Shown: positions 54,330 to 64,000 of the stretch, one piece after another
How the letters are laid out: every line of letters begins with the position of its first letter
Numbering within the stretch: position 1 is the stretch's first letter
NCBI GenBank assembly: GCA_036734545.1
Contig: DAIMYJ010000002.1
Coordinates: 1 to 64,000 of the forward strand
Length of the DNA stretch: 64,000 nucleotides
Direction: 5' to 3'
DNA from: UBA7236 sp036734545
Lineage (GTDB): Bacteria > Bacteroidota > Bacteroidia > Chitinophagales > BACL12
Position numbers and translations under genes: made by a program
The notes under the pieces: generated by a model
Seen by the model: the letters and a program-made list of their open reading frames with translations, nothing else
What the model was told of the DNA's origin: nothing
The model's database searches: none

Positions 54330-55742
54330 TCAGTTCGAGCCGAACTGATGGATGATCTTTTGGAAGGCCGGTAACATCGCGATCTCCTGACTGGCTTCAT
54401 ACAGGATGGTATGACGGGCATAGTCGAGACTGAGGGCATGTTCAAGCAGGATCAGTGCACTCCGCATATCCCCCAGCGCAGCAGATGCCACACTTTGCAG
54501 GTAGTAGAATTCAGCGTAATGACCACAGCGACGTATCGCAGCATCCGACACCTCTACGGCTTTCTCATACTGCTGCACCTCGAACAGGTAGATCAGGTAA
54601 TCGAGCCAGTAGTTGAGGATGTCGGGCCTTGCCTGCACCAGCATATACATGTGTTCCAGCACTTCCTCCTCGCGATCCAGCATTTTGTAGATGCTGATGA
54701 TCGTGCAGATGTAATCCTCATTGGTCTCATCCAGATGAAGCGCTTTTTTATAGTTCACCAGGGCAGGGTCAAGTCGTTCCTCCATGCGGTAGGTTTCCCC
54801 GATGCGGAAGAAGGCCTCATGCATGTAAGGATCCTGACGGGCGGCCTTGCGGTAGTGGAAGCGCGCCGAACGGTAGTTGCTGAGACGCTCATAACACAAA
54901 CCTATGCGGAAACTGTAGTCTTCATACCCGATGGACTTCTCATGGGCTGTTTCGAACATGGCAATGGCCTTTTCGAATTGCTCCATGCGATAGTATATGT
55001 CGGCGGCATCCCGGTATACGAGGTCGAACATCTCCTCAATGGCCATTACGTATTCAAAGGCTTCCATCGCCTTCTCATAGAGCCCCAGCCCAACATATGC
55101 TCTGCCCAGGTTATACCAGGCAAGCCAGGCGTAAGGGTCTTTGTCGATGATCTCGGTGTGCAGGGCCACACTTTCGTCATAGCGGTCGGTCATATCTACG
55201 ATATGCGCCAGCTTGTGCAGGGCCTCTTCACTGGATGGGTTGTATTTCAGCGCCTTGGCCAGTGCTTCAAAGGCCTTGCCGAACTGCTCCTGGATCTCAT
55301 AGATGTCGCTGAGTTCGGCATAGATAGAGTCTTTGTCCGAATTGTCGGCGATCGCCAATGCCTCCTGCAATACAGCTTCGGCCTCCTCGATGCGGTTTTG
55401 TTCTACGTAGATGTCGGAACGAATGAGGTAAATGTCTACCTCGCGGCTGTCGAACATCTGTGCTTTATCCAGTGATTCCAGAGCCTCTTTATATCGTTTG
55501 CGGGTCAGCAGGAACTCGGCCTTGCGCACCAGAAAGTCGGTGCTGAAAGGGTTTTGCTGCAAGGCAAGGTCAATAACGGCCTCCTCGCGCTCCGGGAGGT
55601 TGCGGTTCTCGTAATACTCGAGCAGCATCTCCAGCCCTTCCTCATCCGCATAAAAATATTCGTTGGTCTGCAGATACCGCTCAAACTGTTCGATCAGCGC
55701 CGCGATATCTGCTCCATTGTAGTCGTTGTGCTCGTACTCCAT
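54330..55742 (-). CDS. Tetratricopeptide repeat protein
   Basis: This 470-aa cytosolic protein is made almost entirely of about 11-12 TPR units (34-residue spacing). Examples are AEFLLTRKRYKEALESLDKA, AWYNLGRAYVGLGLYEKAME and AFFRIGETYRMEERLDPALV. The N-terminus is acidic and rich in Tyr (MEYEHNDYN), and there is no signal peptide or membrane helix. It probably scaffolds protein interactions; the partner is unknown. It lies 81 bp upstream of the phosphosulfolactate synthase gene in the same direction. A long open frame on the opposite strand (354 codons) is a composition shadow. Confidence 0.88.
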   Translation of the reverse strand: MEYEHNDYNGADIAALIEQFERYLQTNEYFYADEEGLEMLLEYYENRNLPEREEAVIDLALQQNPFSTDFLVRKAEFLLTRKRYKEALESLDKAQMFDSREVDIYLIRSDIYVEQNRIEEAEAVLQEALAIADNSDKDSIYAELSDIYEIQEQFGKAFEALAKALKYNPSSEEALHKLAHIVDMTDRYDESVALHTEIIDKDPYAWLAWYNLGRAYVGLGLYEKAMEAFEYVMAIEEMFDLVYRDAADIYYRMEQFEKAIAMFETAHEKSIGYEDYSFRIGLCYERLSNYRSARFHYRKAARQDPYMHEAFFRIGETYRMEERLDPALVNYKKALHLDETNEDYICTIISIYKMLDREEEVLEHMYMLVQARPDILNYWLDYLIYLFEVQQYEKAVEVSDAAIRRCGHYAEFYYLQSVASAALGDMRSALILLEHALSLDYARHTILYEASQEIAMLPAFQKIIHQFGSN

Positions 55743-55876
55743 GTAAACAAATCAATGTTTTTGGTGCTAATTAGGTTCCGGGGGGCCAAAAATCGGACAG
55801 TTTTGTAACAAATTAACGTTTTCCTACATATATAGGGCAAACACCTTACCCTTATCTTTACCCTAAAATAGACTGC

Positions 55877-58800
55877 ATGAAACGATTCCTGCCTCTCCTC
55901 AGCCTGCTTGTTTTGCTCAAGTTACATCATTCTGCCTATGCCCAGCAAACAGGTTATTGGCAACAACATGTGGATTACGAGATCAATGTGGTCCTGGACG
56001 ACGTCAAACATGCACTGGACGGCAGTTTAGCCATTCGCTACACCAACAACTCCCCCGACGTGCTGTCGGAGATCTGGATACACCTGTGGCCGAACGCCTA
56101 TAAGGATAATTCTACCGCCTTCGCCCGCCAGAAGCTGGAGCAGCGGAGCACGCGCTTCCGTTTCGCCACGGATGAGGAGCGGGGCTATATCGATAACCTC
56201 AATTTTAAGGTGAACGGCGAATCGGTAACACTCACGTATGATGCAGAAAATCCGGACATCGCCCGGCTCACCCTGAACCAACCGCTGCAACCGGGACAAA
56301 CCATCAATATCAAATCCACCTTCCATGTGCAGCTGCCGTATTGCTTCAGCCGACTGGGGCATGTTGGTCAGCAATATCAGATCACGCAATGGTATCCTAA
56401 GCCGGCAGTATATGACAGCAAAGGATGGCATCCGATACCCTATCTTGATCAGGGAGAATTTTACAGCGAGTTCGGTAATTTCCATGTGTATATCACCGTA
56501 CCGAAGAATTATGTGGTAGGTGCGAGCGGTGACCTGCTCACCCAATCGGAAGTGACGTGGCTGGATAGTTTGTCTGCCGTTACTATGACCAAGGATTTCA
56601 GCGAGCCGAACATGGAATTTCCGCCCTCTTCATCCGCTACCAAGACACTGGAATATGTATTAAAGGATGCACATGATTTTGCCTGGTTCGCCGATAAACG
56701 ATTCAATGTGATAAGAAGCAGTGTTACACTGGCGGAATCTGAACGCGTGATCACGACTTATGCCTATTTCCCGGATAAGTATGGCAAAGAATGGATCAAG
56801 GCAGCTGATTATGTGGGCAGGGCAGTGGCTTTTTATTCCGACAACGTGGGAGAATATCCATGGAATACCGCGCAGGCTGTTGACGGAACGCTTGAAGTGG
56901 AAGGCGCCGGTGGTATGGAATATCCGACTATCACGGTGATCGCCGGCGGCATGGATGCCGAAGGATTGGATAATGTGATCACCCACGAAGTAGGCCACAA
57001 CTGGTTCTATGGCATACTCGGCAGCAACGAGCGTGAACACGCCTGGATGGATGAAGGGATCAATTCCTTTTACGAGAACCGATACATGTCTACCTACTAT
57101 GTGAGAGAAAATGTATTGGGCATCCCTCCGCAGGCTGTCGCATTTTTCGGCGGCGATACTTCCTCTGTGGATCAGACCATCTGGCAATTCAACCAGGTGA
57201 TGCAGTGTCAAAATAAATTTCAACCGGTGGATGTGCATGCCACCGAATACACACAGATCAATTATGGACTCGTGGTGTATATGCAAACGGCCTATTATTT
57301 CCGGTATCTGGAGGATGTGCTCGGCAAAGAAGAATTTGACCGCATCATGCGCAAGTATTATCGGGAATATCAATTCAAACATCCTTACCCCGATGATCTG
57401 CAGAATTTGTTTGAACAGGAGACCGGCGAATCATTTGCCTGGTTCTTTGATCAATTGTTGACAGATGACCGCGGTCCGGATTACAAAGTGCATAATCTGC
57501 AAAAAGGAAAAACGGCGATGGCGGTCACCGTGACCAATAATTCACCGATCGCCGCACCTTTTTCCATTGCCTTGCTGAAAGGAGATTCTGTGCTGCGTAC
57601 CGACTGGTATCGCGGATTCACCGGCAGTCAGACCATATATCTCAACATCACAAGCGGTTGGGATGTTACGCATGTGCAGCTCGATCATCGCAAGTATGTG
57701 CCGGAGACCAATCGCGAGAACAACACCATCCGCACATCCGGTTTGTTCAAGACCGTAGAACCCCTGCAGTTGAAAATGTTTGGCGTTGGAGCGGATGACC
57801 CTACACGCACGACCATCGGATTTGCACCACTGGTTGGATGGAATAATAATGATCGCTGGATGCTGGGTCTGGGTTTTTGGAATTCCACGCTGCCCACGCC
57901 GATGCTTGATTACGTTGTAGCACCCATGTATAGTATTTATTCCGGCGAACTGGTAGGGCAGGGGAGTGTAGGATTCAACCTGTATCCCGATAACGGCTTG
58001 TTTGATCGTATCCGTTTATCAGAAAGCATTTCGCGCTATACATTCGATCAGTTTACCATCAGTCCGCTCAACGAAGAGTCTGTGGTCTATCATCCGCAGT
58101 TCCTCAAGTTGCAGACACAACTGGAATTGGATCTGCATCAAAAGCAACTGCGTAAACAATTGACACAGCGTATCATTTTGCGCAGTGTTTATGTGCAGGA
58201 AGATGATCAGTTGCTGGTATTTGATCAAACCGGTGATCTTGTTGAAACACTAGCGGATGACCATATGGCATTTGAAGGCCGGTATGTGCTTACACGCCGA
58301 CATACTTTATTCCCGCACAAGCTGGATGCAGTAGTGACAGCCGGAGAAGATTTTGCTCGCGCATCGCTGACCTACCAGACGAAGCTGCATTATCCGCGTA
58401 TGGATAAAGGCGTTTCGGTGCGTTTGTTCGCGGGAGCATTCCTGACCGATGCACCCGGTGATGACCGCTGGTATTATTCACTGGCGGGACCAAACGGACA
58501 GTATGATCCGATGTATGATCATATCTATCTGGGAAGGAATACCGGTGAAGGTTTTGTGGGGAGACAGATGGCCATGCAGTATGGATTTTTCAAAGTACCG
58601 GCTTTCGGTTCCGCATTTACATCAGGGAATTACCTCACGGCTGCAAACCTGCAGTTCGCTATCCCCAAAGTGCCACTGGTGCAGTTGTTTGCCGATCTGG
58701 GATATTTGGATGCGCCCGGTTTGACAGAATCCTTCCAGTATGATGCCGGCGTGATGGTCACTCTGCCGCTGGATATTTTTGCCGTCTACTTCCCGCTCGT

Positions 58801-58921
58801 CATGAGTGCAGACCTCAGCAACGCGTTTGCCGTGGATGCGCCCTATGGAGAGAAGATATCCTTTATGCTCAATCTCAATACCGGAAATGTATTTGAATTG
58901 ATGCGGAAACTGGGGTTGTGA
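55877..58921 (+). CDS. M1-family metallopeptidase fused to a probable outer-membrane beta-barrel
   Basis: This 1014-aa protein has a signal peptide (about 1-22, ending AYAQ). An M1 aminopeptidase-like part spans about 25-560. The substrate loop reads EGAGGMEYPTI (GAMEN-like), the zinc motif is H370-EVG-H374, and the third ligand Glu393 lies 18 residues on in AWMDEGINSF. The last 370 residues are a series of amphipathic strands (TIGFAPLVGWNNNDRWMLGLGFW, PMYSIYSGELVGQGSVGFNLY, LTYQTKLHYP) of the surface-antigen/BamA-like kind. The peptidase would thus be held in the outer membrane. The stop codon is the first unit of a heptad-repeat array. A one-mismatch promoter (TATCTTTA, 55853-55860) precedes it. 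Confidence 0.88.
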   Translation: MKRFLPLLSLLVLLKLHHSAYAQQTGYWQQHVDYEINVVLDDVKHALDGSLAIRYTNNSPDVLSEIWIHLWPNAYKDNSTAFARQKLEQRSTRFRFATDEERGYIDNLNFKVNGESVTLTYDAENPDIARLTLNQPLQPGQTINIKSTFHVQLPYCFSRLGHVGQQYQITQWYPKPAVYDSKGWHPIPYLDQGEFYSEFGNFHVYITVPKNYVVGASGDLLTQSEVTWLDSLSAVTMTKDFSEPNMEFPPSSSATKTLEYVLKDAHDFAWFADKRFNVIRSSVTLAESERVITTYAYFPDKYGKEWIKAADYVGRAVAFYSDNVGEYPWNTAQAVDGTLEVEGAGGMEYPTITVIAGGMDAEGLDNVITHEVGHNWFYGILGSNEREHAWMDEGINSFYENRYMSTYYVRENVLGIPPQAVAFFGGDTSSVDQTIWQFNQVMQCQNKFQPVDVHATEYTQINYGLVVYMQTAYYFRYLEDVLGKEEFDRIMRKYYREYQFKHPYPDDLQNLFEQETGESFAWFFDQLLTDDRGPDYKVHNLQKGKTAMAVTVTNNSPIAAPFSIALLKGDSVLRTDWYRGFTGSQTIYLNITSGWDVTHVQLDHRKYVPETNRENNTIRTSGLFKTVEPLQLKMFGVGADDPTRTTIGFAPLVGWNNNDRWMLGLGFWNSTLPTPMLDYVVAPMYSIYSGELVGQGSVGFNLYPDNGLFDRIRLSESISRYTFDQFTISPLNEESVVYHPQFLKLQTQLELDLHQKQLRKQLTQRIILRSVYVQEDDQLLVFDQTGDLVETLADDHMAFEGRYVLTRRHTLFPHKLDAVVTAGEDFARASLTYQTKLHYPRMDKGVSVRLFAGAFLTDAPGDDRWYYSLAGPNGQYDPMYDHIYLGRNTGEGFVGRQMAMQYGFFKVPAFGSAFTSGNYLTAANLQFAIPKVPLVQLFADLGYLDAPGLTESFQYDAGVMVTLPLDIFAVYFPLVMSADLSNAFAVDAPYGEKISFMLNLNTGNVFELMRKLGL

Positions 58922-59015
58922 ATGGTGAATGGTGAATGGTGAGTGGTGATGTCTATAGGTATCCGGATGCGTTTCTCATCCCGGATATCTCATTCCTCAT
59001 CTCTCATCCCTCATT
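58919..59015. repeat. Heptad arrays filling the gap between convergent genes
   Basis: Four units (TGAATGG x3, TGAGTGG) run at exact 7-bp spacing from 58919, the first being the stop codon of the M1 gene. From 58974 a second set of six 7-bp units runs to 59015: TCTCATC, CCGGATA, TCTCATT, CCTCATC, TCTCATC and CCTCATT. The stop codon of the convergent YdeI gene (59011-59013) lies inside it. The 12-mer GGATATCTCATT is shared with the array region near 22965. Confidence 0.85.
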
Positions 59016-59625
59016 TCTTCGCATACTTCCAATTCCTTCCCTTTCCTTCGCTGATCATGCGTATGCTTTCTGAGATGCGGCGGTTGCGGGTGGGTTCGGT
59101 TTTGGCTTCGTTGATCCAGGTGATGTATTCTTTTTTGTGACTGGCCGAGAAGGCATTCCACACTTCCAGTGCGATCGCATCAGCTTTCAATGCCTGAGTA
59201 AAAGACGGATGCGGTTTGAGCGGTTGTGCCGGTTTGGCGGCCGGTGCTTTGGGCAGTTTGATACCCTGCTCATTGAGCTGCATCGCTTCTTTTATCCAAC
59301 CCCGTATCTTTTTATCACTCGGGAGGTCTTTGATAGAGGTGAGCTTTCCCAAATGGCCCATGGCAGATTCAGACTGCGCATTGGCCATCAGGATGGGGTC
59401 CTTGATGAGCGGGGCCTTCCAGAAGCCCATCACCGCGTGTTTTTTGAAGGCGGCCATATGGCACAGCATATCGCCTTTATAGTCGAAAAACGGCATCCCC
59501 CATTTGATCTTTTCCTCGGCTTCCGGGCAGGTGCTGTGGACGAGCTCACGGATGTGTATAAGGATGGGTTGCGCGAATGGTTGTGCGTTGAGGATGTATT
59601 GGTCTACAGCGCTTATCCTGGCCAT
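59011..59625 (-). CDS. YdeI-like protein (DUF1801 plus OmdA domain)
   Basis: This 204-aa cytosolic protein has an N-terminal DUF1801 (YdhG/YdeI) domain (about 1-110: HIRELVHSTCPEAEEKIKWGMPFFDYKGDMLCHMAAFKKH, VMGFWKAPLI). After a Pro/Ala/Lys linker comes the C-terminal OmdA (bacteriocin-protection, YdeI/OmpD-associated) domain (about 140-200: HPSFTQALKADAIALEVWNAFSASHKKEYITWINEAK, RNRRISESI). Function is unresolved; links to cationic peptide resistance in enterobacteria may not transfer. The gene has its own promoter and converges on the M1 gene across the heptad array. Confidence 0.9.
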   Translation of the reverse strand: MARISAVDQYILNAQPFAQPILIHIRELVHSTCPEAEEKIKWGMPFFDYKGDMLCHMAAFKKHAVMGFWKAPLIKDPILMANAQSESAMGHLGKLTSIKDLPSDKKIRGWIKEAMQLNEQGIKLPKAPAAKPAQPLKPHPSFTQALKADAIALEVWNAFSASHKKEYITWINEAKTEPTRNRRISESIRMISEGKGRNWKYAKK

Positions 59626-59647
59626 GTTTCAGAGGTTTTGCGATGAA

Positions 59648-59655
59648 CAAATGTA
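59648..59655 (-). promoter_or_regulatory. Bacteroidota -7 element (TACATTTG) for the YdeI gene
   Basis: This is an exact TAnnTTTG match on the minus strand, 22 bp before the ATG at 59625. Confidence 0.55.
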
Positions 59656-59705
59656 AGGCTTCAGATCGGTACCCGGAGGTACAGATAGCACAACCCGAAA
59701 TTGGG

Positions 59706-59713
59706 TAACTTTG
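59706..59713 (+). promoter_or_regulatory. Bacteroidota -7 element (TAACTTTG) for the aldehyde dehydrogenase gene
   Basis: This exact TAnnTTTG match lies 18 bp before the ATG at 59732. It shows that the in-frame TTG at 59711, inside the element, is not the start. Confidence 0.6.
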
Positions 59714-59731
59714 CGGAATAAATCAATATCA

Positions 59732-61096
<1,365 letters not shown>

Positions 61097-61117
61097 ACCG
61101 TCATGATCATAATGGAT

Positions 61118-61159
61118 ACAGTTGTGATGTTGCAATAAGGAGCATCACAACTGTTTTTT
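61118..61159 (+). terminator. Terminator of the aldehyde dehydrogenase gene
   Basis: A perfect 12-bp stem (61118-61129 with 61143-61154) with a 13-nt loop is followed by a T-run, about 22 bp past the stop. Confidence 0.88.
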
Positions 61160-61169
61160 ATTTTATCCG

Positions 61170-62450
61170 ATGCAAACACTCATCAAGTGCCGAATAGAAT
61201 CACCGCTCCATGCAGAGTATGCATGGGTGATGTCTGTAATGGGCAGACACTTCGGATTTGAAATGCACGTGGTTGAGGCCGATGAGGATATCCTCATTGC
61301 CGAGCATGGCATGGGCGATATTCAGGTGTCGCATTTTTTTCGGCAGATTTATCAGAGTGGCGACAGGCATTTCAAAGCCTATTTCAGGAAGGAGCCGTTG
61401 CATCTGACCGCCAGCGGCAAGCCTGATCTGCTCAGTTCCTGCTTTTATATACTTGCCCAGCTGCAGGAGTATACTGACTATATCCCGGATAACTACGATC
61501 GGTTCCCATATCAGCAAAGCTGGCAATATCATTTTTCCTGTATGCAGCGAAATCTGGTGTCAGAGTATTTTGAACAACTGTTTGAAATGACACCGCGACT
61601 GCGCGAACGCGTGCAACCGGTAGAGCATCGTACGAGTGTATTCCTGTCACACGACATTGACCATGCCTATGGGGCTTTGCGTCAGAATGCGAAATGGTTG
61701 TTGCGCAAGGGCAGGCTGGGCACACTTATGCAATTGGTGTTTAACCACTATCTGCGCACGCCTGATCAGTTGCTGCTGGATAAGATCATGGATATAGAGG
61801 ACGAACACGACATGCGGTCAGTGTTTTTCTGGCTGGTGAACAGCGGTAAAGGCACGCGTAAGATCCATAATGCCGATTACAATATCGACAATAAAAGCGT
61901 GCGTCGGGTGCAGCAGAAGGTCGCGGACCGCGGCTGGGTGAACGGACTACATAAAAGTGCCGGGCGTGATACCTTTCCCTCTGAACTGAAAAGACTTGGC
62001 GCGTCAGGTACACCGGTGAACCGGAACCATTATCTCGTTACGGAATTACCCGGCACCTATGATGCAATGGAGCAGGCCGGTATTCACATGGATGCCACTA
62101 TGGGCTTTCCGGAAGAGATCGGATTCAGAACGGGATACGGGTTGCCCTATCAGCCGTACAATCTAAGCGCAAGACGTCCCTATGCATTTTTGGAGGTGCC
62201 GTTACATGTCATGGATACCACGCTGCGTTATTATCAGCAGAAGGACCCGAAGACAGCGTCAGATACCATTCTCACCTTCCTGGATGATCATCAAAAGAAT
62301 GCTGTCATATCCATCCTCTGGCATAACAATTATTTCTTCGAGCATGCACATCCCGGATGGCTGGAAGCCTACAAATCTATCCTGCAGTATCTGCATGATC
62401 ATCAGATCCCGGCAATGTTACCGGATGCGTTGATCGCCCGTTATTCTTGA
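61170..62450 (+). CDS. Polysaccharide deacetylase-like protein (DUF7033-type N-terminus)
   Basis: This 426-aa protein has no signal peptide. The N-terminal 150 residues are of a conserved but unnamed type often found in front of deacetylase domains in Bacteroidota. The C-terminal part looks like a NodB/polysaccharide deacetylase fold: FLSHDIDHAYG at about 157-167 supplies the Asp-Asp/His metal motif. FFWLVNSGKG and an HYLVTELPGTYDAMEQAGI segment follow, and ISILWHNNYFFEHAHPGW is the late His. It may trim N-acetyl groups from a surface glycan. It has no obvious promoter of its own, and a terminator lies just before it. It converges on the methyltransferase with 4 bp between stops. Confidence 0.78.
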   Translation: MQTLIKCRIESPLHAEYAWVMSVMGRHFGFEMHVVEADEDILIAEHGMGDIQVSHFFRQIYQSGDRHFKAYFRKEPLHLTASGKPDLLSSCFYILAQLQEYTDYIPDNYDRFPYQQSWQYHFSCMQRNLVSEYFEQLFEMTPRLRERVQPVEHRTSVFLSHDIDHAYGALRQNAKWLLRKGRLGTLMQLVFNHYLRTPDQLLLDKIMDIEDEHDMRSVFFWLVNSGKGTRKIHNADYNIDNKSVRRVQQKVADRGWVNGLHKSAGRDTFPSELKRLGASGTPVNRNHYLVTELPGTYDAMEQAGIHMDATMGFPEEIGFRTGYGLPYQPYNLSARRPYAFLEVPLHVMDTTLRYYQQKDPKTASDTILTFLDDHQKNAVISILWHNNYFFEHAHPGWLEAYKSILQYLHDHQIPAMLPDALIARYS

Positions 62451-62454
62451 AGTA

Positions 62455-63264
62455 TTATTTCCAGGCCTTCACGATGAGTCCGGTGCCTGTGGCATGGTGC
62501 ATCTGCACATCCAGTGCGTTCAGGAGCAGGCAGAACGGGAAGGTGATCAGGTAGTACACGGGCAGTATCACGAAAAACAGTTTGGAAACATTCAGCATCT
62601 GCAGGGGATATTTCATGGACAGGCGCCAGGAGATCTTGCCCGGAGTGCCGTAAGCATAATGCGCTTCCGTGCGGCTGAAACCGGCCGTGCGCAGTTTATC
62701 CTGTATCTCCTGAATATTATACCCGTCGCGTACATGCTCCTCGATGAATGAAGAGGCGTCATCACCATGCACATCGGAACCACCCTGATCTGAAGGTGTG
62801 GAGATCAGCACCATTCCGCCCGGCTTCAGTGAAGTATGAAAATTGCGGAACACCTGCACGTCTTCCAGCACATGCTCCATCACATCCACACATACCACCA
62901 GATCGAAATGCTGCGGTATGGTGAAAGCAGTGAGGTCCTGCACCTGAAATCGGATGTTCTTTCTGCCGATCTTCTGAAAGAAAGCGTTGCAGTCGGCGAT
63001 CTGTTCTTCCTTGACATCAACGGCCAGGAATTTCCATTTTTTGCTCATGCCGCTCAGGTAATATGAGTATTGCCCGAATCCGGAGCCGGCATCGAGAATA
63101 TGTTGTTCTGCGCTGCGTTTGTCCGATGCCCAGCGGCGCAATTCCTTATGTATATGCCAGGCACGCAGCAACAGCAGATCCAGCATCTTGTAGAAGAGGA
63201 TGCGAAGCTGAGGCGTGGTATTGAATACTTTACCCAGACTGCGTTTTACCGGATCGTACTGCAT
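62455..63264 (-). CDS. SAM-dependent class I methyltransferase
   Basis: This 269-aa protein has a Rossmann methyltransferase fold: motif I ILDAGSGFGQYSYYLSG (about 55-71), acidic motif LAVDVKEEQI, motif II DLVVCVDVMEHVLED, and motif III SLKPGGMVLISTPSDQGG. A hydrophobic C-terminal segment (about 220-245) probably contacts the membrane. UbiE- and lipid-modifying enzymes have this shape, but the substrate is unknown. It begins 2 bp after the stop of the YfhO-family gene, so the two are likely one operon. Confidence 0.87.
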   Translation of the reverse strand: MQYDPVKRSLGKVFNTTPQLRILFYKMLDLLLLRAWHIHKELRRWASDKRSAEQHILDAGSGFGQYSYYLSGMSKKWKFLAVDVKEEQIADCNAFFQKIGRKNIRFQVQDLTAFTIPQHFDLVVCVDVMEHVLEDVQVFRNFHTSLKPGGMVLISTPSDQGGSDVHGDDASSFIEEHVRDGYNIQEIQDKLRTAGFSRTEAHYAYGTPGKISWRLSMKYPLQMLNVSKLFFVILPVYYLITFPFCLLLNALDVQMHHATGTGLIVKAWK

Positions 63265-63266
63265 CG

Positions 63267-64000
63267 TCAGGCTTTATTGGTGTTTTCAGGTTGTACGGAG
63301 GATGATCTTCTGAAACCCAGAAAAGCGCCGGCAGCCACCAGCAACAGAATGAGTCCGGATGCAGCAGTAGAAACTTGTTTTCCGGTATGGAATGAACGCG
63401 GCTCGAATTTGAAAACGATCTCGTGTTCGCCGGCCGGCACCCACAATCCGCGCAGGATATAATTCGCACGGAAATGATCTACGTATTTGCCGTCGATATA
63501 GGCCTTCCAGTCCTCATTTCCGCGATACCATACTTCAGAGAATATGGCCGGCATATCAGTATTGCTTTTTGATGTGTAGGAAATTTCATCCATCCCGTAT
63601 TTTTTCAGCGTAATGGTAGCTGTGCTGTCGCGATCAACTACCGGCTTTGCGATAAGATCCTTGTATTCCTGATGCACAAAGGCAGTGGTTCGCGGATCGA
63701 AAGATTCTAACGCGCTGAATTCAGCATCAGCATCCTGCACTATGTTAATGGAATCCACAAACCAGGCATTGCCGCAGGCCATTGGGTTGCGGTCGTAAGA
63801 GAGTTTTCCCTGACGCTGGCCGATCACATACTTGGCATTGAGCATACTCAGCACCTGCACATTGCCCTTGCTGATATATCCGTCAATGATATCCTGGTAA
63901 CGCTGCAGCTTGGCGCCATGATATCCACCCAGGCTCTTATAGAGGAAGCTTGTGGTGCCGTCCTTGTCCGGATCATACATCGTGTTCAGCACTCGGTAAT
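63267..64000 (-). CDS. YfhO-family membrane protein, C-terminal part (runs off the window)
   Basis: Only the last 244 or so residues are present; the gene continues past 64000. The visible part starts ...YRVLNTMYDPDKDG, then TTSFLYKSLGGYHGAKLQRYQDIID, the hallmark of the YfhO (bacterial membrane protein) family. It continues through NAKYVIGQRQG, IFSEVWYRGNEDWKAYIDG and GLWVPAGEHEIVFKFEPRSF, and ends with one membrane helix (ASGLILLLVAAGAFLGF). Family members have a dozen N-terminal helices and are thought to glycosylate lipoteichoic acid or other lipids in Firmicutes; the role here is unknown. It is probably co-transcribed with the methyltransferase. Confidence 0.85.
   Translation of the reverse strand, partial: YRVLNTMYDPDKDGTTSFLYKSLGGYHGAKLQRYQDIIDGYISKGNVQVLSMLNAKYVIGQRQGKLSYDRNPMACGNAWFVDSINIVQDADAEFSALESFDPRTTAFVHQEYKDLIAKPVVDRDSTATITLKKYGMDEISYTSKSNTDMPAIFSEVWYRGNEDWKAYIDGKYVDHFRANYILRGLWVPAGEHEIVFKFEPRSFHTGKQVSTAASGLILLLVAAGAFLGFRRSSSVQPENTNKA

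Noticed and set aside
54411..55475. A 354-codon open frame on the plus strand, opposite the TPR gene
   Set aside because: It mirrors the TPR gene, has no family features, no promoter and no start context; the TPR frame shows clear repeat structure.

Overview
The window is a stretch of chromosome from a member of the Bacteroidota. Three things support this. Secreted proteins carry type IX secretion (T9SS) C-terminal sorting domains of both the A type (15990-17327, 19494-22469) and the B or 'gliding motility-associated' type (23375-25066). Eighteen exact copies of the Bacteroidota -7 promoter element TAnnTTTG sit just upstream of genes. The order rpsU-xerC-hpf-tRNAs-tuf-tRNA(Trp)-secE-nusG-rplKAJL-rpoBC is the one I know from this phylum. 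Shine-Dalgarno sequences are mostly absent. The class cannot be fixed from the sequence; Chitinophagia- or Saprospiria-like is a guess. A run of exactly 100 N (60655-60754) inside an aldehyde dehydrogenase shows that this is a scaffolded draft assembly.

Layout. 1-3000: fabI, two small secreted proteins, an orphan cytochrome-oxidase subunit III-like protein and tRNA-Pro(GGG). 3112-9047: a tightly coupled operon of a BatA-domain protein, a dihydroorotase homologue that has lost nearly all its metal ligands, a DUF4199 membrane protein and two glycosyltransferases (GT2, GT4). 9061-13682: two APC-family transporters on either side of NADP-isocitrate dehydrogenase, with an intergenic repeat cluster. 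13771-19333: a coiled-coil lipoprotein, ruvB, a T9SS cargo protein, an outer-membrane beta-barrel, and a 90-aa protein coupled to a PhnP-like metallo-hydrolase. 19494-25066: an M36 metalloprotease and a T9SS type B protein, separated by about 900 bp of gene-free, repeat-rich DNA. 25262-32048: a membrane pyrophosphatase, an NSS transporter with an overlapping 47-aa small subunit, a helix-hairpin-helix protein, apt and an acyl-CoA dehydrogenase.

32054-46995 is the translation and transcription core: S21, XerC, HPF, four tRNAs, EF-Tu, tRNA-Trp, SecE, NusG, L11, L1, L10, L7/L12, RpoB and RpoC. It ends at a strong terminator. 47058-64000 holds an L,D-transpeptidase, a DUF3467 protein operonic with a GT2 and an RffA/WecE-like sugar transaminase, and an outer-membrane protein. 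A leftward TPR / phosphosulfolactate synthase / DedA / aroE group follows, then an M1 peptidase fused to a probable beta-barrel, a YdeI protein, the gapped ALDH7-type dehydrogenase, a deacetylase-like protein, a methyltransferase and the 3' end of a YfhO-family gene.

I see no CRISPR array, prophage, insertion sequence, defence island or rRNA operon. The points most worth a second look are the catalytically dead dihydroorotase-like protein at 5158-6417 and a family of degenerate 7-bp (and one 8-bp) tandem repeats of differing sequence but constant period. These repeats fill two intergenic regions and, at 58919-59015, supply the stop codons of both flanking genes.
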